A stretch of 19,646 bases of DNA from contig JAADGB010000086.1 of NCBI GenBank assembly GCA_013152575.1, positions 1 through 19,646 of the forward strand, given 5' to 3'. Source of the DNA: Thermoproteota archaeon. Lineage in GTDB: Archaea; Thermoproteota; Thermoprotei_A; Sulfolobales; Acidilobaceae. The notes under the pieces are model-generated. The model did no database searches, had not been told where the DNA came from, and saw only the letters and a program-made list of their open reading frames with translations. The translations under genes and the position numbers were made by a program. Below are positions 7,351 through 15,130 of the stretch, one piece after another (the stretch's first letter is position 1; the number at the start of each line of letters is the position of its first letter).

Positions 7351-8739
7351 TTGGCCTGGTCAATACTAGAACTGTTAAGGAATAATCCAGAAAAGCTGAG
7401 GTACTATGTCAAGATTAGGCTTATGGATGAGTCACTAGTCGATAGAGCAGTACAACTGGATAGGGAGTGGAGACAGCTTCTTACTAGGGTAAACGAGCTC
7501 CGCCATAAACACAACGTGGTTAGCAGGTCAATAGGTAGGACCAAGGATCCAGAGGAGAGGAAGAAGCTCATCGAAGAGGCTAGGAGCCTCTTAAACCAGC
7601 TCAAGGAAATGGAGGCCAATCTGAAGAGGATCGAGAAGGAGAGAGAACAGGCTCTAATGATGCTGCCAAACATTGTTGACGACGACGTCCCAATAGGCGA
7701 TGAGAGCGCCACCAAGCCGATAGAATACTGGGGTAGACCGAGGGTCTGGAGAGGCCATTTAAAGGCCTTCGAGGAGGAGACCAGAGGATTCAATGTGGAG
7801 TACGATGTAATAGACTGGAAACCGATTGGACACGCTGACATGCTGGAGAATGTTGTAAGGCTAGGAGACACGCTTAGGGCGGCTAAGGTTGCAGGATCAA
7901 GATTCTACTATCTATTCGAGGACCTCGTCTGGCTTGATTTCGCGCTACTACAGTATGCTATAGATACACTCACAAGGAAAGGCTACATCCTAGTCCTACC
8001 TCCATACATGCTTAGACACGAGGTTATAACAAGGGTTATCGATATTGAAACATTCAAGGACGCCATATACAAGCTGGAGAACGACGACCTCTACCTCATA
8101 TCAACAGCGGAGCACCCGCTAGCCGCCCTATACTACAAGGAGGAACTCTACGATGATGAGCTACCGTTAAAGCTGGTCGGCATAAGCCCCTGCTTCAGGA
8201 GAGAGGCAGGAGCCGGGAACAGGGACTTGAAAGGAGTCTTCAGAGTCCACCAGTTCCACAAGGTTGAGCAATTCATATTCTCAACCCCGGAGGAGAGCAG
8301 GAAGCTTCACGAGGAGTTGATTAACAATGCTAAGGAACTCTTCCAGGGCCTAGGAATACCCTATAGAATAGTGAACATTGCCTCCGGCGATTTAGGCGCT
8401 TGCGCCGTGAAGAAATATGATTTGGAAGCGTGGATGCCGGCCCAAGGAAAATATCGTGAAATGGTTAGCGCGAGTAATTGTACCGATTGGCAGGCCTACA
8501 GGCTAGGCATAAGGTTGATAAGGAGAAAGGGTATGGAGAGAGAGTATGTCCACACGCTCAACGGTACGGGTATTGCCAGTACTAGGACAATTACAGCGAT
8601 ACTAGAGAACTTCCAGGAAGAGGATGGAACGGTGAGGATCCCAAAGGTGTTGAGAAAATACCTCGAGGCCTTTGAGAGAGCGCCGAAAGATTACATTGAG
8701 CCGAGGAAGAAGCCTCCAATACCCTCATCTAGGAGCTAG
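7351..8739 (+). CDS. serS: Seryl-tRNA synthetase (class II)
   Basis: Charges tRNA-Ser with serine. The N-terminal long antiparallel coiled-coil arm (about 25-110) binds the tRNA variable arm. The class II core shows TAEHPLAA (252-259), motif 2 FRREAGAGNRDLKGVFRVHQF starting at residue 282, the GDLGACAVKKYDLEAWMP segment and motif 3 GTGIASTRT from residue 405. This is the common SerRS type, not the rare methanogen form, and 462 aa is normal. The TTG start is fixed by an in-frame TAG at 7342. A strong Shine-Dalgarno (GAGGTGATT, 7325-7333) lies unusually far upstream. The downstream convergent gene shares the CTAG stop tetranucleotide at 8736-8739. Confidence 0.97.
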   Translation: MAWSILELLRNNPEKLRYYVKIRLMDESLVDRAVQLDREWRQLLTRVNELRHKHNVVSRSIGRTKDPEERKKLIEEARSLLNQLKEMEANLKRIEKEREQALMMLPNIVDDDVPIGDESATKPIEYWGRPRVWRGHLKAFEEETRGFNVEYDVIDWKPIGHADMLENVVRLGDTLRAAKVAGSRFYYLFEDLVWLDFALLQYAIDTLTRKGYILVLPPYMLRHEVITRVIDIETFKDAIYKLENDDLYLISTAEHPLAALYYKEELYDDELPLKLVGISPCFRREAGAGNRDLKGVFRVHQFHKVEQFIFSTPEESRKLHEELINNAKELFQGLGIPYRIVNIASGDLGACAVKKYDLEAWMPAQGKYREMVSASNCTDWQAYRLGIRLIRRKGMEREYVHTLNGTGIASTRTITAILENFQEEDGTVRIPKVLRKYLEAFERAPKDYIEPRKKPPIPSSRS

Positions 8740-9062
8740 CGTCCCAGTAATCTCTTGATTAATTTGCCGAAGCCTCCGAACTCTTCTTCTCCACCCATTC
8801 TGCTCATGGCGATTGCCCTGGCCTTGTCCTCGCTCATAAAGGCGTACTTCTTGGCTACTGAGACTAGGATTCTCAACTCATCCTCAGTGGCGTAGTCTAT
8901 GGGTGCTCCTTTCTCCCCGGCATCTATCCAAGCCTTTATGAGCCTGTCGTATATTGGCTCCACTTTTGGATCGCTATAGAACGCGGCTTTCCGCCAGGCT
9001 ACGTCATTCTCCTCTATGAGGGCTATAAGCTCCTTGATCAACTTCTCCCTTTCACTCAACAC
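8736..9062 (-). CDS. Hypothetical helical protein, 108 aa
   Basis: Not recognised. It is mainly helical, rich in Lys/Glu, with a 'YDRLIKAWIDAGEKGAPIDYATEDELRI' region and a glycine-rich hinge (GGEEEFGGFG) before a basic C-terminal helix. It has no membrane segment and no metal motif. It starts with GTG or with the adjacent TTG; GGGGC about 5-9 bases upstream is a weak ribosome site. It lies 42 bases downstream of the SufT-like gene on the same strand, so they probably share a transcript. Its stop overlaps that of serS within a CTAG. Confidence 0.6.
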   Translation of the reverse strand: MLSEREKLIKELIALIEENDVAWRKAAFYSDPKVEPIYDRLIKAWIDAGEKGAPIDYATEDELRILVSVAKKYAFMSEDKARAIAMSRMGGEEEFGGFGKLIKRLLGR

Positions 9063-9104
9063 TACTGCCCCGTGTAGGATAAGCTGGGCGGGAGATAATT
9101 AGCC

Positions 9105-9515
9105 TTAGAAGGATGGAGCGGCCATTCTCTTCTTCCACTCTTCCACTACGTCGTAGCCGAATATCGCTTTGAGCAGTTCTCTCCCTTCTTCCGTTACGTA
9201 GTCGGGCGACCATGGGGGATCGAAGGTAATCTCTACCTCAACCTCCTCGGCTTCGGGGACCATCTCTCTGATCGCCTCCTCAGCGTATGCTCCTAGCTGG
9301 CCCGCTACCGGGCAACCAATGGCGGTCAGCGTCATTACTATCCTTACGTAGTACTTTCCGGGTTTGACTTCTTCTACATGTATCTCGTAGACGAGTCCTA
9401 GATCGTAGACGTTTACGGGTATTTCGGGGTCGTAGACTTCTTTCAAAGCCTTGATAATCCTCTCTACTACTTCTTTTGGCCCCTTGATGACCGGGTATTT
9501 CTTCCCGTCTGCCAC
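9105..9515 (-). CDS. MIP18/SufT-like iron-sulfur cluster assembly protein (DUF59)
   Basis: Member of the MIP18/PaaD/SufT family that helps mature Fe-S proteins. The 136-aa protein has the family hallmarks: 'VYDPEIPVNVYDLGLVYEI' (27-45), 'MTLTAIGCPVAGQL' with the conserved cysteine at residue 68, an 'EVEVEITFDPPWSPDYVTEEGR' region, and a C-terminal 'LLKAIFGY' helix. The start is GTG with GGTG just upstream. A TATA-like element at 9551-9558 (CTTAAATA on the minus strand) would put transcription about 13 bases ahead of it. Radical SAM and other Fe-S proteins such as the one at 15825-16775 are plausible clients; this is inference. Confidence 0.9.
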   Translation of the reverse strand: MADGKKYPVIKGPKEVVERIIKALKEVYDPEIPVNVYDLGLVYEIHVEEVKPGKYYVRIVMTLTAIGCPVAGQLGAYAEEAIREMVPEAEEVEVEITFDPPWSPDYVTEEGRELLKAIFGYDVVEEWKKRMAAPSF

Positions 9516-9550
9516 GTATATACACCAGGGGTAGAGGATTCTAACGAGGC

Positions 9551-9558
9551 TATTTAAG
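9551..9558 (-). promoter_or_regulatory. TATA box for the SufT-like gene
   Basis: CTTAAATA on the minus strand, centred about 26 bases ahead of a predicted transcription start near 9529. This leaves a short leader containing GGTG before the GTG start at 9515. Prediction by eye only. Confidence 0.4.
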
Positions 9559-9565
9559 GAGGAGT

Positions 9566-9802
9566 TTATGTCTCCTGCTTCTTCTCGACGAGGCGTAGGG
9601 TAAGGATGAGAGATATATACGGGGAGGCCGCTACGACCGCGATCCCTAGTAGAAATAGGGGTTTGACTCCTGCTAGGCCGCCAAGGATTGTTAGGAGAGA
9701 GCCTATACCGGCTATCAGGAGGGTTAGTTTAATCTTGTGTGAGACAATTGATTTCGGATGCCTTGCCTCCGAGCTCCGTTCCCTTTTCTCGGACATATTC
9801 AA
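9566..9802 (-). CDS. Small membrane protein with two transmembrane helices
   Basis: A 78-aa protein, unrecognised. A charged N-terminus (about 25 residues, mostly polar/basic) leads to two hydrophobic helices at about 27-47 and 49-69 separated by a Gly/Lys turn, ending in a charged tail (RLVEKKQET). The start appears to be TTG at 9802 or ATG at 9796, with GAGGAG upstream inside the CinA-like gene. This makes a 74-base overlap with that gene, which is long but fits cotranslation. No good internal start exists that would remove the overlap without losing the first helix. Likely cotranscribed with the CinA-like gene. Confidence 0.55.
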   Translation of the reverse strand: MNMSEKRERSSEARHPKSIVSHKIKLTLLIAGIGSLLTILGGLAGVKPLFLLGIAVVAASPYISLILTLRLVEKKQET

Positions 9803-10547
9803 GCACTCTCCTCGCCTTCGCTAGGGCTTCATCGCGGGTTTCTGCTGAGGCTAGAGCCCTTATCTCTAGCACTGGCCCCGTGGTCTCGTGGCCCTTGGGG
9901 TGGCTCTTTAAGTAAACGCTATCCTCCAGCCGGGACGCCTTCTTAATCCATGGGGCTAGTCCTGACTCGGGGACCCCGGTTATTGTGAAGTAGCAGTCCA
10001 CAGCCACTCTAGGCGGCGCTATCTCCTTGAGCAACGGCGCTAGGGATTCGTCGAACATGCCCTTCATCTCAGAGGGTACTCCTGGGAGACTAGCTATTAT
10101 CTTGCCACTGATTTTCAGGAACATGCCGGGCGCGGCCCCGACAGGGTTTGGAAGGGGTATTGCTCCCTCCGGCATATACGCCATTTTACGCCTATCCTCT
10201 GTGAGCTCGAACCCCACCTTCTGGTAGAATCCTTTAACCATCTCCAAGGCGTCCTCGTTTAACACCAACCTCCTGCCTACGGCCCTCGCCACGCCCTCCA
10301 GCGTTATATCGTCATAGGTTGGGCCTAGACCGCCCGTTGTTATAACGAGGTCGGCTCTCTGAAACGCCCTCCCAACCTCCTCCTCGATATCGCCGAGGTC
10401 ATCGGGAACCGTTATGATCCTCTCAACCCTGAATCCCATGAATGTCAGCTTCTCAGCCAGCCAGCTCGCATTGGTATTCACAATTCTGCCTATGAGGAGC
10501 TCGTTTCCAACGGTGATTATCCACGCTATAGGCTCGCGGCGGCTCAT
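9729..10547 (-). CDS. CinA N-terminal/MoeA-like nucleotide-binding protein
   Basis: COG1058-type protein with the molybdopterin-binding fold, related to MoeA/MogA and the N-terminal domain of CinA. Some relatives act in nucleotide (NMN/FAD/ADP-ribose) metabolism, so a molybdenum role should not be assumed. Key segments are ITVGNELLIGRIVNTNASWL near the N-terminus, 'DLVITTGGLGPTYDDITLEGVA', and 'ASLPGVPSEMKGMF'. I prefer the ATG at 10547 (272 aa) because the family normally begins directly before the ITVGNELL strand. The frame opens up to an ATG at 10628, which would add a proline-rich 27 residues. The C-terminal amidase domain of full bacterial CinA is absent, as is usual in archaea. Confidence 0.88.
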   Translation of the reverse strand: MSRREPIAWIITVGNELLIGRIVNTNASWLAEKLTFMGFRVERIITVPDDLGDIEEEVGRAFQRADLVITTGGLGPTYDDITLEGVARAVGRRLVLNEDALEMVKGFYQKVGFELTEDRRKMAYMPEGAIPLPNPVGAAPGMFLKISGKIIASLPGVPSEMKGMFDESLAPLLKEIAPPRVAVDCYFTITGVPESGLAPWIKKASRLEDSVYLKSHPKGHETTGPVLEIRALASAETRDEALAKARRVLEYVREKGTELGGKASEINCLTQD

Positions 10548-10670
10548 CTCATACACCCATGTGATAAAGGCGTAGTTCCCGCTTTCATCCCATGGGCCAG
10601 GCGGCCCCGTCGGCGGGTCGGCGCGCATGTATTAGGTTAACCTGTCGGAGTTTATACGGTCTATTCCCGG

Positions 10671-11954
10671 CTATTGGAGTAGGTCTAGCATCGTGTCGAG
10701 GTCTCCCTCTACAGTGTAGTGGACCCTCACATAGTTCTTCCTGAACTCTATTACATCCTTCCTCACTTTCTCCGGCTCTTCCTTCTTTATCAGTACCCTT
10801 GCTATCAGCTCGGCTATCTGTTTCATCTCATCGCGTCCCATTCCAAATCTAGTCATTTCCTGTACGCCGAGCCTTAGTCCGCTCGGATCCTTCACTGCCT
10901 CCGGCGGGTCCCATGGGAGCAGGTTCTTGTTCACGATGATGTTAGCCTCCTCTAGGAGCTTCGCTGCCTTGGCACCTCTGCCTAGGTCTCTCACATCTAC
11001 TAGGACTTGGTGGCTCTTGGTATAGCCCAGGTGTTCTCCTATTACTTTGAAGCCTAGGGCGGCGAGCTCCTCGGCCAGGGTCTTCGCGTTGCGGACTATG
11101 GTCTCAGCGTATTCTCTTCCCTTCAGCGCCATTTCAACAGCTGTAACGGCGGTCGCTGGTATCCTGTGTAGGTGGTGGTTGCTCACGAACCAGGGGAATA
11201 TGGTCTTTGAAACCTTCTTGTACAAGTCTTTGTCGGTGAACGCAATCAGTCCTCCCTGAGGGCCTGGGAATGTCTTGTGCGTGGAGGCCGTCATAACATC
11301 GGCTCCGTGTTCGAGTGGGTTACGCCATGCTCCTCCGACTATTAGGCCGAATACATGGGCTGCATCGTATACAAGCTTGGCTCCTACACTGTGGGCTGCG
11401 TCTGCTAGTTCCTTGACAGGGTGTGGGAAGAGGTATACGCTTCCACCTAGAACCACGAATTTCGGTTTTACCTCTTCGATTATCTTTACTGCGCCATCTA
11501 CATCGACGTTCATGTTCTCCTCATCGTAGGGGAGGTCTACCTGTTTTATCCCAAGCGCTCCCAGCGTGCCGAACTTCGTATGACTCACATGGGCTCCCGC
11601 CTGTACGGGGGCTATAGTCGCTTTATCTCCTGGCTCCGCTAACACCCTGAATACCGCGGCGTTGGCTAGGGTCCCGCTGGTCGGTCTCAGCTCTACTCCC
11701 ACGGCGTTGACCATGCCTGCTATGAACTCTGCAGTAGCGACCTCGAGCTCGTCAATGTACCTGGCTCCCTGATAGTATCGTTTGAAGGGCTTACCTTCAG
11801 CATATCTATCCATGAAGTCTGAGAGATACGCCTTCAAGGCGAGAGGACTCATCACGTTCTCGCTAGCTATCAGGTTTATTGACTCATGGAGTCTCCAGGT
11901 GTTTTGCATACGCGTCTTCTCAAGAGTCAGCTTGAGGAGTTCCCGGGGATCCAC
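10671..11954 (-). CDS. glyA: Serine hydroxymethyltransferase
   Basis: PLP-dependent enzyme interconverting serine and glycine with a one-carbon carrier, likely a modified pterin in archaea. Clear family motifs are 'RLHESINLIASENV' near the N-terminus, 'RYYQGARYIDELE', 'VRPTSGTLANAAV'-like 'LRPTSGTLANAAV', 'YDAAHVFGLI', and the PLP lysine in 'TASTHKTFPGPQGG'. I chose GTG 11954 (427 aa). The frame extends to TTG 11990 (439 aa), but that start would sit upstream of the transcription start expected from the TATA-like palindrome at 11992-12005. GGTGTAAT lies 7 bases ahead of the GTG. The gene is divergent from the aldo/keto reductase. Confidence 0.95.
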   Translation of the reverse strand: MDPRELLKLTLEKTRMQNTWRLHESINLIASENVMSPLALKAYLSDFMDRYAEGKPFKRYYQGARYIDELEVATAEFIAGMVNAVGVELRPTSGTLANAAVFRVLAEPGDKATIAPVQAGAHVSHTKFGTLGALGIKQVDLPYDEENMNVDVDGAVKIIEEVKPKFVVLGGSVYLFPHPVKELADAAHSVGAKLVYDAAHVFGLIVGGAWRNPLEHGADVMTASTHKTFPGPQGGLIAFTDKDLYKKVSKTIFPWFVSNHHLHRIPATAVTAVEMALKGREYAETIVRNAKTLAEELAALGFKVIGEHLGYTKSHQVLVDVRDLGRGAKAAKLLEEANIIVNKNLLPWDPPEAVKDPSGLRLGVQEMTRFGMGRDEMKQIAELIARVLIKKEEPEKVRKDVIEFRKNYVRVHYTVEGDLDTMLDLLQ

Positions 11955-11991
11955 TCTTATTACACCATATTCAAAGATATGAACCCTCAAA

Positions 11992-12005
11992 GGTTAAAAT
12001 TAACC
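11992..12005. promoter_or_regulatory. Divergent TATA-like palindrome between glyA and the aldo/keto reductase
   Basis: GGTTAA-AA-TTAACC, a 6-base inverted repeat with a 2-base centre. It is the only AT-rich element in the short divergent gap. It could serve as TATA box in both directions, placing starts near 11974 (minus) and 12026 (plus). Either the longest reading frames overstate both N-termini, or the promoters lie elsewhere. Confidence 0.4.
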
Positions 12006-12010
12006 GGCTG

Positions 12011-12838
12011 ATGCGGATGACGCTCTTCCCCTTGGATGAGAGCGACCGTAAGCCGGTGGGTTCTACAGGCGAGACGATCTCTGCTATAGGCATAGGAACC
12101 TGGGCTATTAGAGACGCTGATAAGATGGTTGAAGCACTCGTCTACGCCTTCACTCATGGAGTTGATAACGTTGACACTGCTGAGATGTACGGCAATGGTT
12201 TCGCCGAGGAGGTTGTTGGTAGAGCAGTCAGGAAGGTGGGCCGTGATAACGTCTTCATAACAACTAAACTCCTACCTCACAGGTTCCGTTCTCCCGACCT
12301 CGCGGTCAAAGCATTGAAGCAAAGCTTATCCAGGCTTGGAGTCATCGAGGTCGACCTCGTCCTCATTCATTGGCCTGACGATAGGACTAGTATAGCGGAG
12401 CAGGTGAGGAATCTCGAGGTCCTAGCGGAGAGGGGTTACACGAGGTATATCGGCGTGAGTAATTTCACCGCCAGGGATCTGGAGGAGGCACTCGTATCAA
12501 CGAAGAAATACGAGATCGTAGTTAACCAAGTCCATTACAGTGTTCTACACAGGGACCCGGAGGAGAATCTACTACCAGTTGCCATTGAGAGGAGGGTTAC
12601 TCTGCAAGCGTATACCCCGATTGAGAGGGGTAGGGTTAAGAGGGTGGCTTTGCTGAGGGAGCTCGCAGAGAAGTATGGTAAGACTCCTGTGCAGATTGCC
12701 CTCAACTATCTAATCTCGAGGCCGTATGTGACTGCGATACCTAAGTCGGAGAGAACCGAGAGGATAGCGGAGTTCATTGGTGCGATGGGTTGGAGGCTGT
12801 CTGAGGAGGATATTGAGCGGATAGAGAGTACCCTCTAA
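12011..12838 (+). CDS. Aldo/keto reductase
   Basis: NAD(P)H-dependent oxidoreductase with the (beta/alpha)8 barrel. The catalytic tetrad is visible as Asp55 and Tyr60 in VDTAEMYG, Lys86 in ITTKLL and His120 in VLIHWPDD. 'YIGVSNF' and the C-terminal 'TAIPKSERTERIAEFIGAMGW' match the cofactor-binding and barrel-closing segments. The 275-aa length is typical. The substrate cannot be read from sequence. ATG 12011 is the longest start; ATG 12017 and TTG 12032 are alternatives if transcription begins near 12026. Only short AT-rich DNA follows before the next gene. Confidence 0.93.
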   Translation: MRMTLFPLDESDRKPVGSTGETISAIGIGTWAIRDADKMVEALVYAFTHGVDNVDTAEMYGNGFAEEVVGRAVRKVGRDNVFITTKLLPHRFRSPDLAVKALKQSLSRLGVIEVDLVLIHWPDDRTSIAEQVRNLEVLAERGYTRYIGVSNFTARDLEEALVSTKKYEIVVNQVHYSVLHRDPEENLLPVAIERRVTLQAYTPIERGRVKRVALLRELAEKYGKTPVQIALNYLISRPYVTAIPKSERTERIAEFIGAMGWRLSEEDIERIESTL

Positions 12839-12884
12839 GATGGATATTATCATATTATATTGCCCTTTTAACTGTATTCCGAGG

Positions 12885-12891
12885 TTTATAT
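12885..12891 (+). promoter_or_regulatory. TATA box for a leaderless gene
   Basis: TTTATAT, preceded by GAGG as a possible BRE-like flank. Its centre lies 28 bases upstream of the TTG at 12916, the spacing expected for a leaderless transcript. Confidence 0.5.
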
Positions 12892-12915
12892 GGTGTTACC
12901 ACGGTATACTGCGGG

Positions 12916-13362
12916 TTGCCTCTTATTTACAGCCCTTACAGTAATACATCCGGTTGGGGGTCCCTAGTGACACTAGTATCCCACAGCGTAAACTCTCTTC
13001 CAAAGATAAAGGTCAAGCTGACGGGTATAGGAGCTCTCCATCTAACTAAGATAGCATGGAGAGTAGCCGAGAGGCTATGGAGGAATTACGGGATCGATAT
13101 CGAAGTTGAGGACGATCCCTTCTATCTCGTGAATCCGACTTTCGGGGTGGGCCTCGGTACTGGTGGAATGCATATCATTGTAGAGGACCCCCGAGGGACC
13201 CCCCACGTATACGATATAGACGTTGGGGAAGCCGAGGAGGCTGTGGAAAGGCTCGAAAACCTGGTCCTGGGGGTAATAACGAATGGCGTGCCAGTGCTTG
13301 ACAGCGACCTAAACGACTCAATAATCGATAGAGACATCTATGTTGACCTAGCAATCACCTAA
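12916..13362 (+). CDS. Hypothetical alpha/beta protein, 148 aa
   Basis: Not recognised. From residue 31 it shows a beta-alpha-beta pattern (IKVKLTGIG, helix LTKIAWRVAERLWRNYG, then IDIEVEDD), a glycine-rich 'FGVGLGTGGMHIIVEDP' hairpin, a helix 'GEAEEAVERLENLVLG' and a C-terminal 'VPVLDSDLNDSII'. The layout is loosely thioredoxin-like, but there is no redox cysteine pair, so I do not assign that fold. TTG 12916 fits a leaderless mRNA from the TATA box at 12885-12891. GTG 12967 would start just before the conserved-looking part. Its stop overlaps that of the convergent zinc-finger gene. Confidence 0.55.
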   Translation: MPLIYSPYSNTSGWGSLVTLVSHSVNSLPKIKVKLTGIGALHLTKIAWRVAERLWRNYGIDIEVEDDPFYLVNPTFGVGLGTGGMHIIVEDPRGTPHVYDIDVGEAEEAVERLENLVLGVITNGVPVLDSDLNDSIIDRDIYVDLAIT

Positions 13363-13565
13363 TGCCATCTACTCGAAGGCTCCCTCCTCGCTGTAAGAGT
13401 CCTCGTTGCATGCGCAAGGATATGTCTGAAGAGGTCTCTCTCCGAAAAGAAGAGGGAATCACAGTACGGGCACTTGTATAGTCCATTGACCTTCTGAACC
13501 CTTATGATTGACCCGCGATACTCTACTATCACATGTTCATCTTCTACGCTCACTGGAATACTCAC
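13359..13565 (-). CDS. Single C2H2 zinc-finger protein, 68 aa
   Basis: A small protein with one classical finger: Cys32 and Cys35 (YKCPYCDSLF), then His48 and His52, spacing C-x2-C-x12-H-x3-H, with the hydrophobic core residues expected of the fold (F39/F40, L45). The N-terminal part is two short beta-strand-like segments (HVIVEYRGSIIRV) and the C-terminus is Arg-rich. Such small archaeal zinc-finger proteins are thought to bind nucleic acid or partner proteins; no target is suggested here. Start GTG 13565, with GTG 13553 as an alternative. A TATA-like AAGTTTAAGC near 13598-13607 may be shared with the divergent gene. Confidence 0.7.
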   Translation of the reverse strand: MSIPVSVEDEHVIVEYRGSIIRVQKVNGLYKCPYCDSLFFSERDLFRHILAHATRTLTARREPSSRWH

Positions 13566-13619
13566 CCATGATTCCCATAGTTGCAGTAGCTACTGGATAG
13601 CTTAAACTTGTACCATTGA

Positions 13620-14975
13620 TTGGGGCTGAAGGTACCACTGTGTTTGTCTACCTTAATTAACTCCTGTAATAATCTAACTCTCCTGGGCGAGACTGGGGGC
13701 CTTCTTGGCCCTGGGGATGTGAAGTTGAACGACGATCTGCTGAAGGAGTTAAGAAAGCAGGGATTCAAGGTCGAGTGCAGGCCAGAGCTATTATCAAACG
13801 GGGCTAGAAGGGGTGTCTTAGCGGGCCCCTGCAAGTTCCAGGGCTCAATTGGGCCCATTCCAGTCAGGGGCCTGCTCGTAGTGACTGAGACAGCTACCCC
13901 CCTAGTGATAAGAGAGCTTGCTAAGCTGAGAGTAGCCGAGTCTCTGCCTATAGCCATCGTTGTTACGAGAGACGAACCGTCGAAGGATATACAAGAACTA
14001 GCAGGAGCGCTGGGCGTCATAGTAACCCAGCTTGGACTCGAGTTAAAGCTAGAAGAGCAGGTGAAGAACTACACGGTAATCCCTCGACTAGACGACAATA
14101 GTGCTAGGAAGATATTTGAGTCGAAGGTTAAGGGCGATCTCCTCGGCATACTAGGAGGTATGCTGGCTTCCAAGAAGGTAAAATTCGTAGGCCTCAAACT
14201 AGTATACTTCCCGATAAGATGCTACGAGGTACTAGTCCACAAGCTAGATGAAGAGGACGAGGCTCTAGAGGCCCGCAAGGCTAATCTATGCTTCGAGACA
14301 GCTACCGGTAGCCTTGTCTCGATAAAGGATCGCATGCTCTATATCCGCGAGGAACTAGTTAGGCTGGGCGAGCTAGACGACGATGCAGTGAATGTAATAG
14401 AGATAGTGTCATCAATAGGGAGCGCGAGCCTAAACGAGATAGCAGAGCACCTTGGCGGGACTGAGAGAGCGAGAATCATAACTGATGTATTAGTAGAGCT
14501 GGGACTCCTTGAACCAGACTACAATGGATTATTCCATGTAAGCCCGCTTCACCTGGAGGATTATACAAGCCCAATAACCTACTTCAAGAATGAAGGGTTG
14601 CTAACGGAAGGTAGGCCTGCTAAATGCTCAAAGGTGTTCGAACCAGGCTTCGACCTCGGCAAGCTTGACAGGATTGTGAGGGCATTCGGCCTAGTTGAGT
14701 CAACCAGCAACATCTACTACCCGTTATACATAGGTGTATTCAGGAAGACGAAGAACGAGAAGTACGTTGATGTAGCCACAATCATAGACGGCGTCACGGG
14801 AGAGAGAATGGAGGACCTGGAGGAAACTATAGCCGACAGCAACATGATATACCAGCTGGACAGGGTTATCGAAGAAATAACGAGCTCTGTCAGCGAGGAG
14901 TGCCCTGAGCAGGAGGAGGGCTCGGAACCGGCTCGACTAACTCATCGCCCAGAACAGGGCTCGCAGCCGGGCTAA
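13620..14975 (+). CDS. Winged-helix protein with REase-like N-domain and duplicated beta domain
   Basis: A 451-aa protein of unknown function. Residues about 35-140 have the strand/helix order of Mrr-like proteins ('LKELRKQGFKVECR', 'VRGLLVVTETA', 'LPIAIVVTRDEPSKDIQELAG', 'LGVIVTQLG') without an evident catalytic triad. Residues 189-240 (LVYFPIRCYEVLVHK... FETATGSLVSIKDRM) and 360-402 (IYYPLYIGVFRK... IIDGVTGERMEDL) look like two copies of one beta domain. Between them lies a winged helix (about 254-300: IEIVSSIGSASLNEIAEHLG, VELGLLEPD). The acidic/Pro C-terminus is probably disordered. TTG 13620 is the longest start; GTG 13719 removes 33 residues that look unconserved. Probably DNA-associated by inference. 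Confidence 0.6.
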   Translation: MGLKVPLCLSTLINSCNNLTLLGETGGLLGPGDVKLNDDLLKELRKQGFKVECRPELLSNGARRGVLAGPCKFQGSIGPIPVRGLLVVTETATPLVIRELAKLRVAESLPIAIVVTRDEPSKDIQELAGALGVIVTQLGLELKLEEQVKNYTVIPRLDDNSARKIFESKVKGDLLGILGGMLASKKVKFVGLKLVYFPIRCYEVLVHKLDEEDEALEARKANLCFETATGSLVSIKDRMLYIREELVRLGELDDDAVNVIEIVSSIGSASLNEIAEHLGGTERARIITDVLVELGLLEPDYNGLFHVSPLHLEDYTSPITYFKNEGLLTEGRPAKCSKVFEPGFDLGKLDRIVRAFGLVESTSNIYYPLYIGVFRKTKNEKYVDVATIIDGVTGERMEDLEETIADSNMIYQLDRVIEEITSSVSEECPEQEEGSEPARLTHRPEQGSQPG

Positions 14976-15017
14976 GGGTTCCTCACAGCCTTTCATCTAT
15001 TACTTGTATTACCGAGC

Positions 15018-15024
15018 GTATAAT
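15018..15024 (+). promoter_or_regulatory. TATA box for the structured element upstream of the PHI operon
   Basis: GTATAAT, predicting a start near 15047, about 11 bases before the GC-rich stem at 15058. A second AT-rich element, ATTATTATAAAAT (15131-15143), follows the stem and could drive the operon separately. Confidence 0.35.
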
Positions 15025-15057
15025 CCTTACCATTAGAAATAGTTGATCTGGTAGTGT

Positions 15058-15130
15058 GCCCCGCCTTACCGATCCGCCTTCATCTTCATCCCCCAGTATG
15101 GGGTCTCGGCGGACGTGAGACGGGCGGGGC
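15058..15130 (+). ncRNA. Candidate structured RNA (GC-rich nested hairpin)
   Basis: A 73-base element built of nested complementary segments. GCCCCGCC (15058-15065) pairs with GGCGGGGC (15123-15130), eight perfect pairs. TCCGCC (15073-15078) pairs with GGCGGA (15108-15113). CCCC (15091-15094) pairs with GGGG (15100-15103) around a five-base loop. A competing hairpin, GTCTC (15103-15107) with GAGAC (15117-15121), is also possible. It has no good ORF and sits 26 or more bases after a TATA-like box. It could be a free ncRNA, an H/ACA-like hairpin (no ACA box seen at the expected site), or a leader element controlling the downstream operon. It lacks T-arm consensus, so it is not a normal tRNA. 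Confidence 0.4.

Noticed and set aside
9729..10547. Competence or DNA-uptake function from the CinA name
   Set aside because: The name is historical; only the MoeA-like nucleotide-binding domain is present and no competence genes are nearby.
7..12964. Repeated GTTGGGGGTCCC at 7-18 and 12953-12964 as a mobile-element end or shared regulatory site
   Set aside because: Only twelve bases, two copies, in unrelated positions relative to genes; chance is adequate.
15058..15130. tRNA gene, because the outer stem and the 73-base size fit
   Set aside because: No GTTCRA-type T-loop, the would-be T-arm loop is nine bases, and the D-arm does not fold on either strand.
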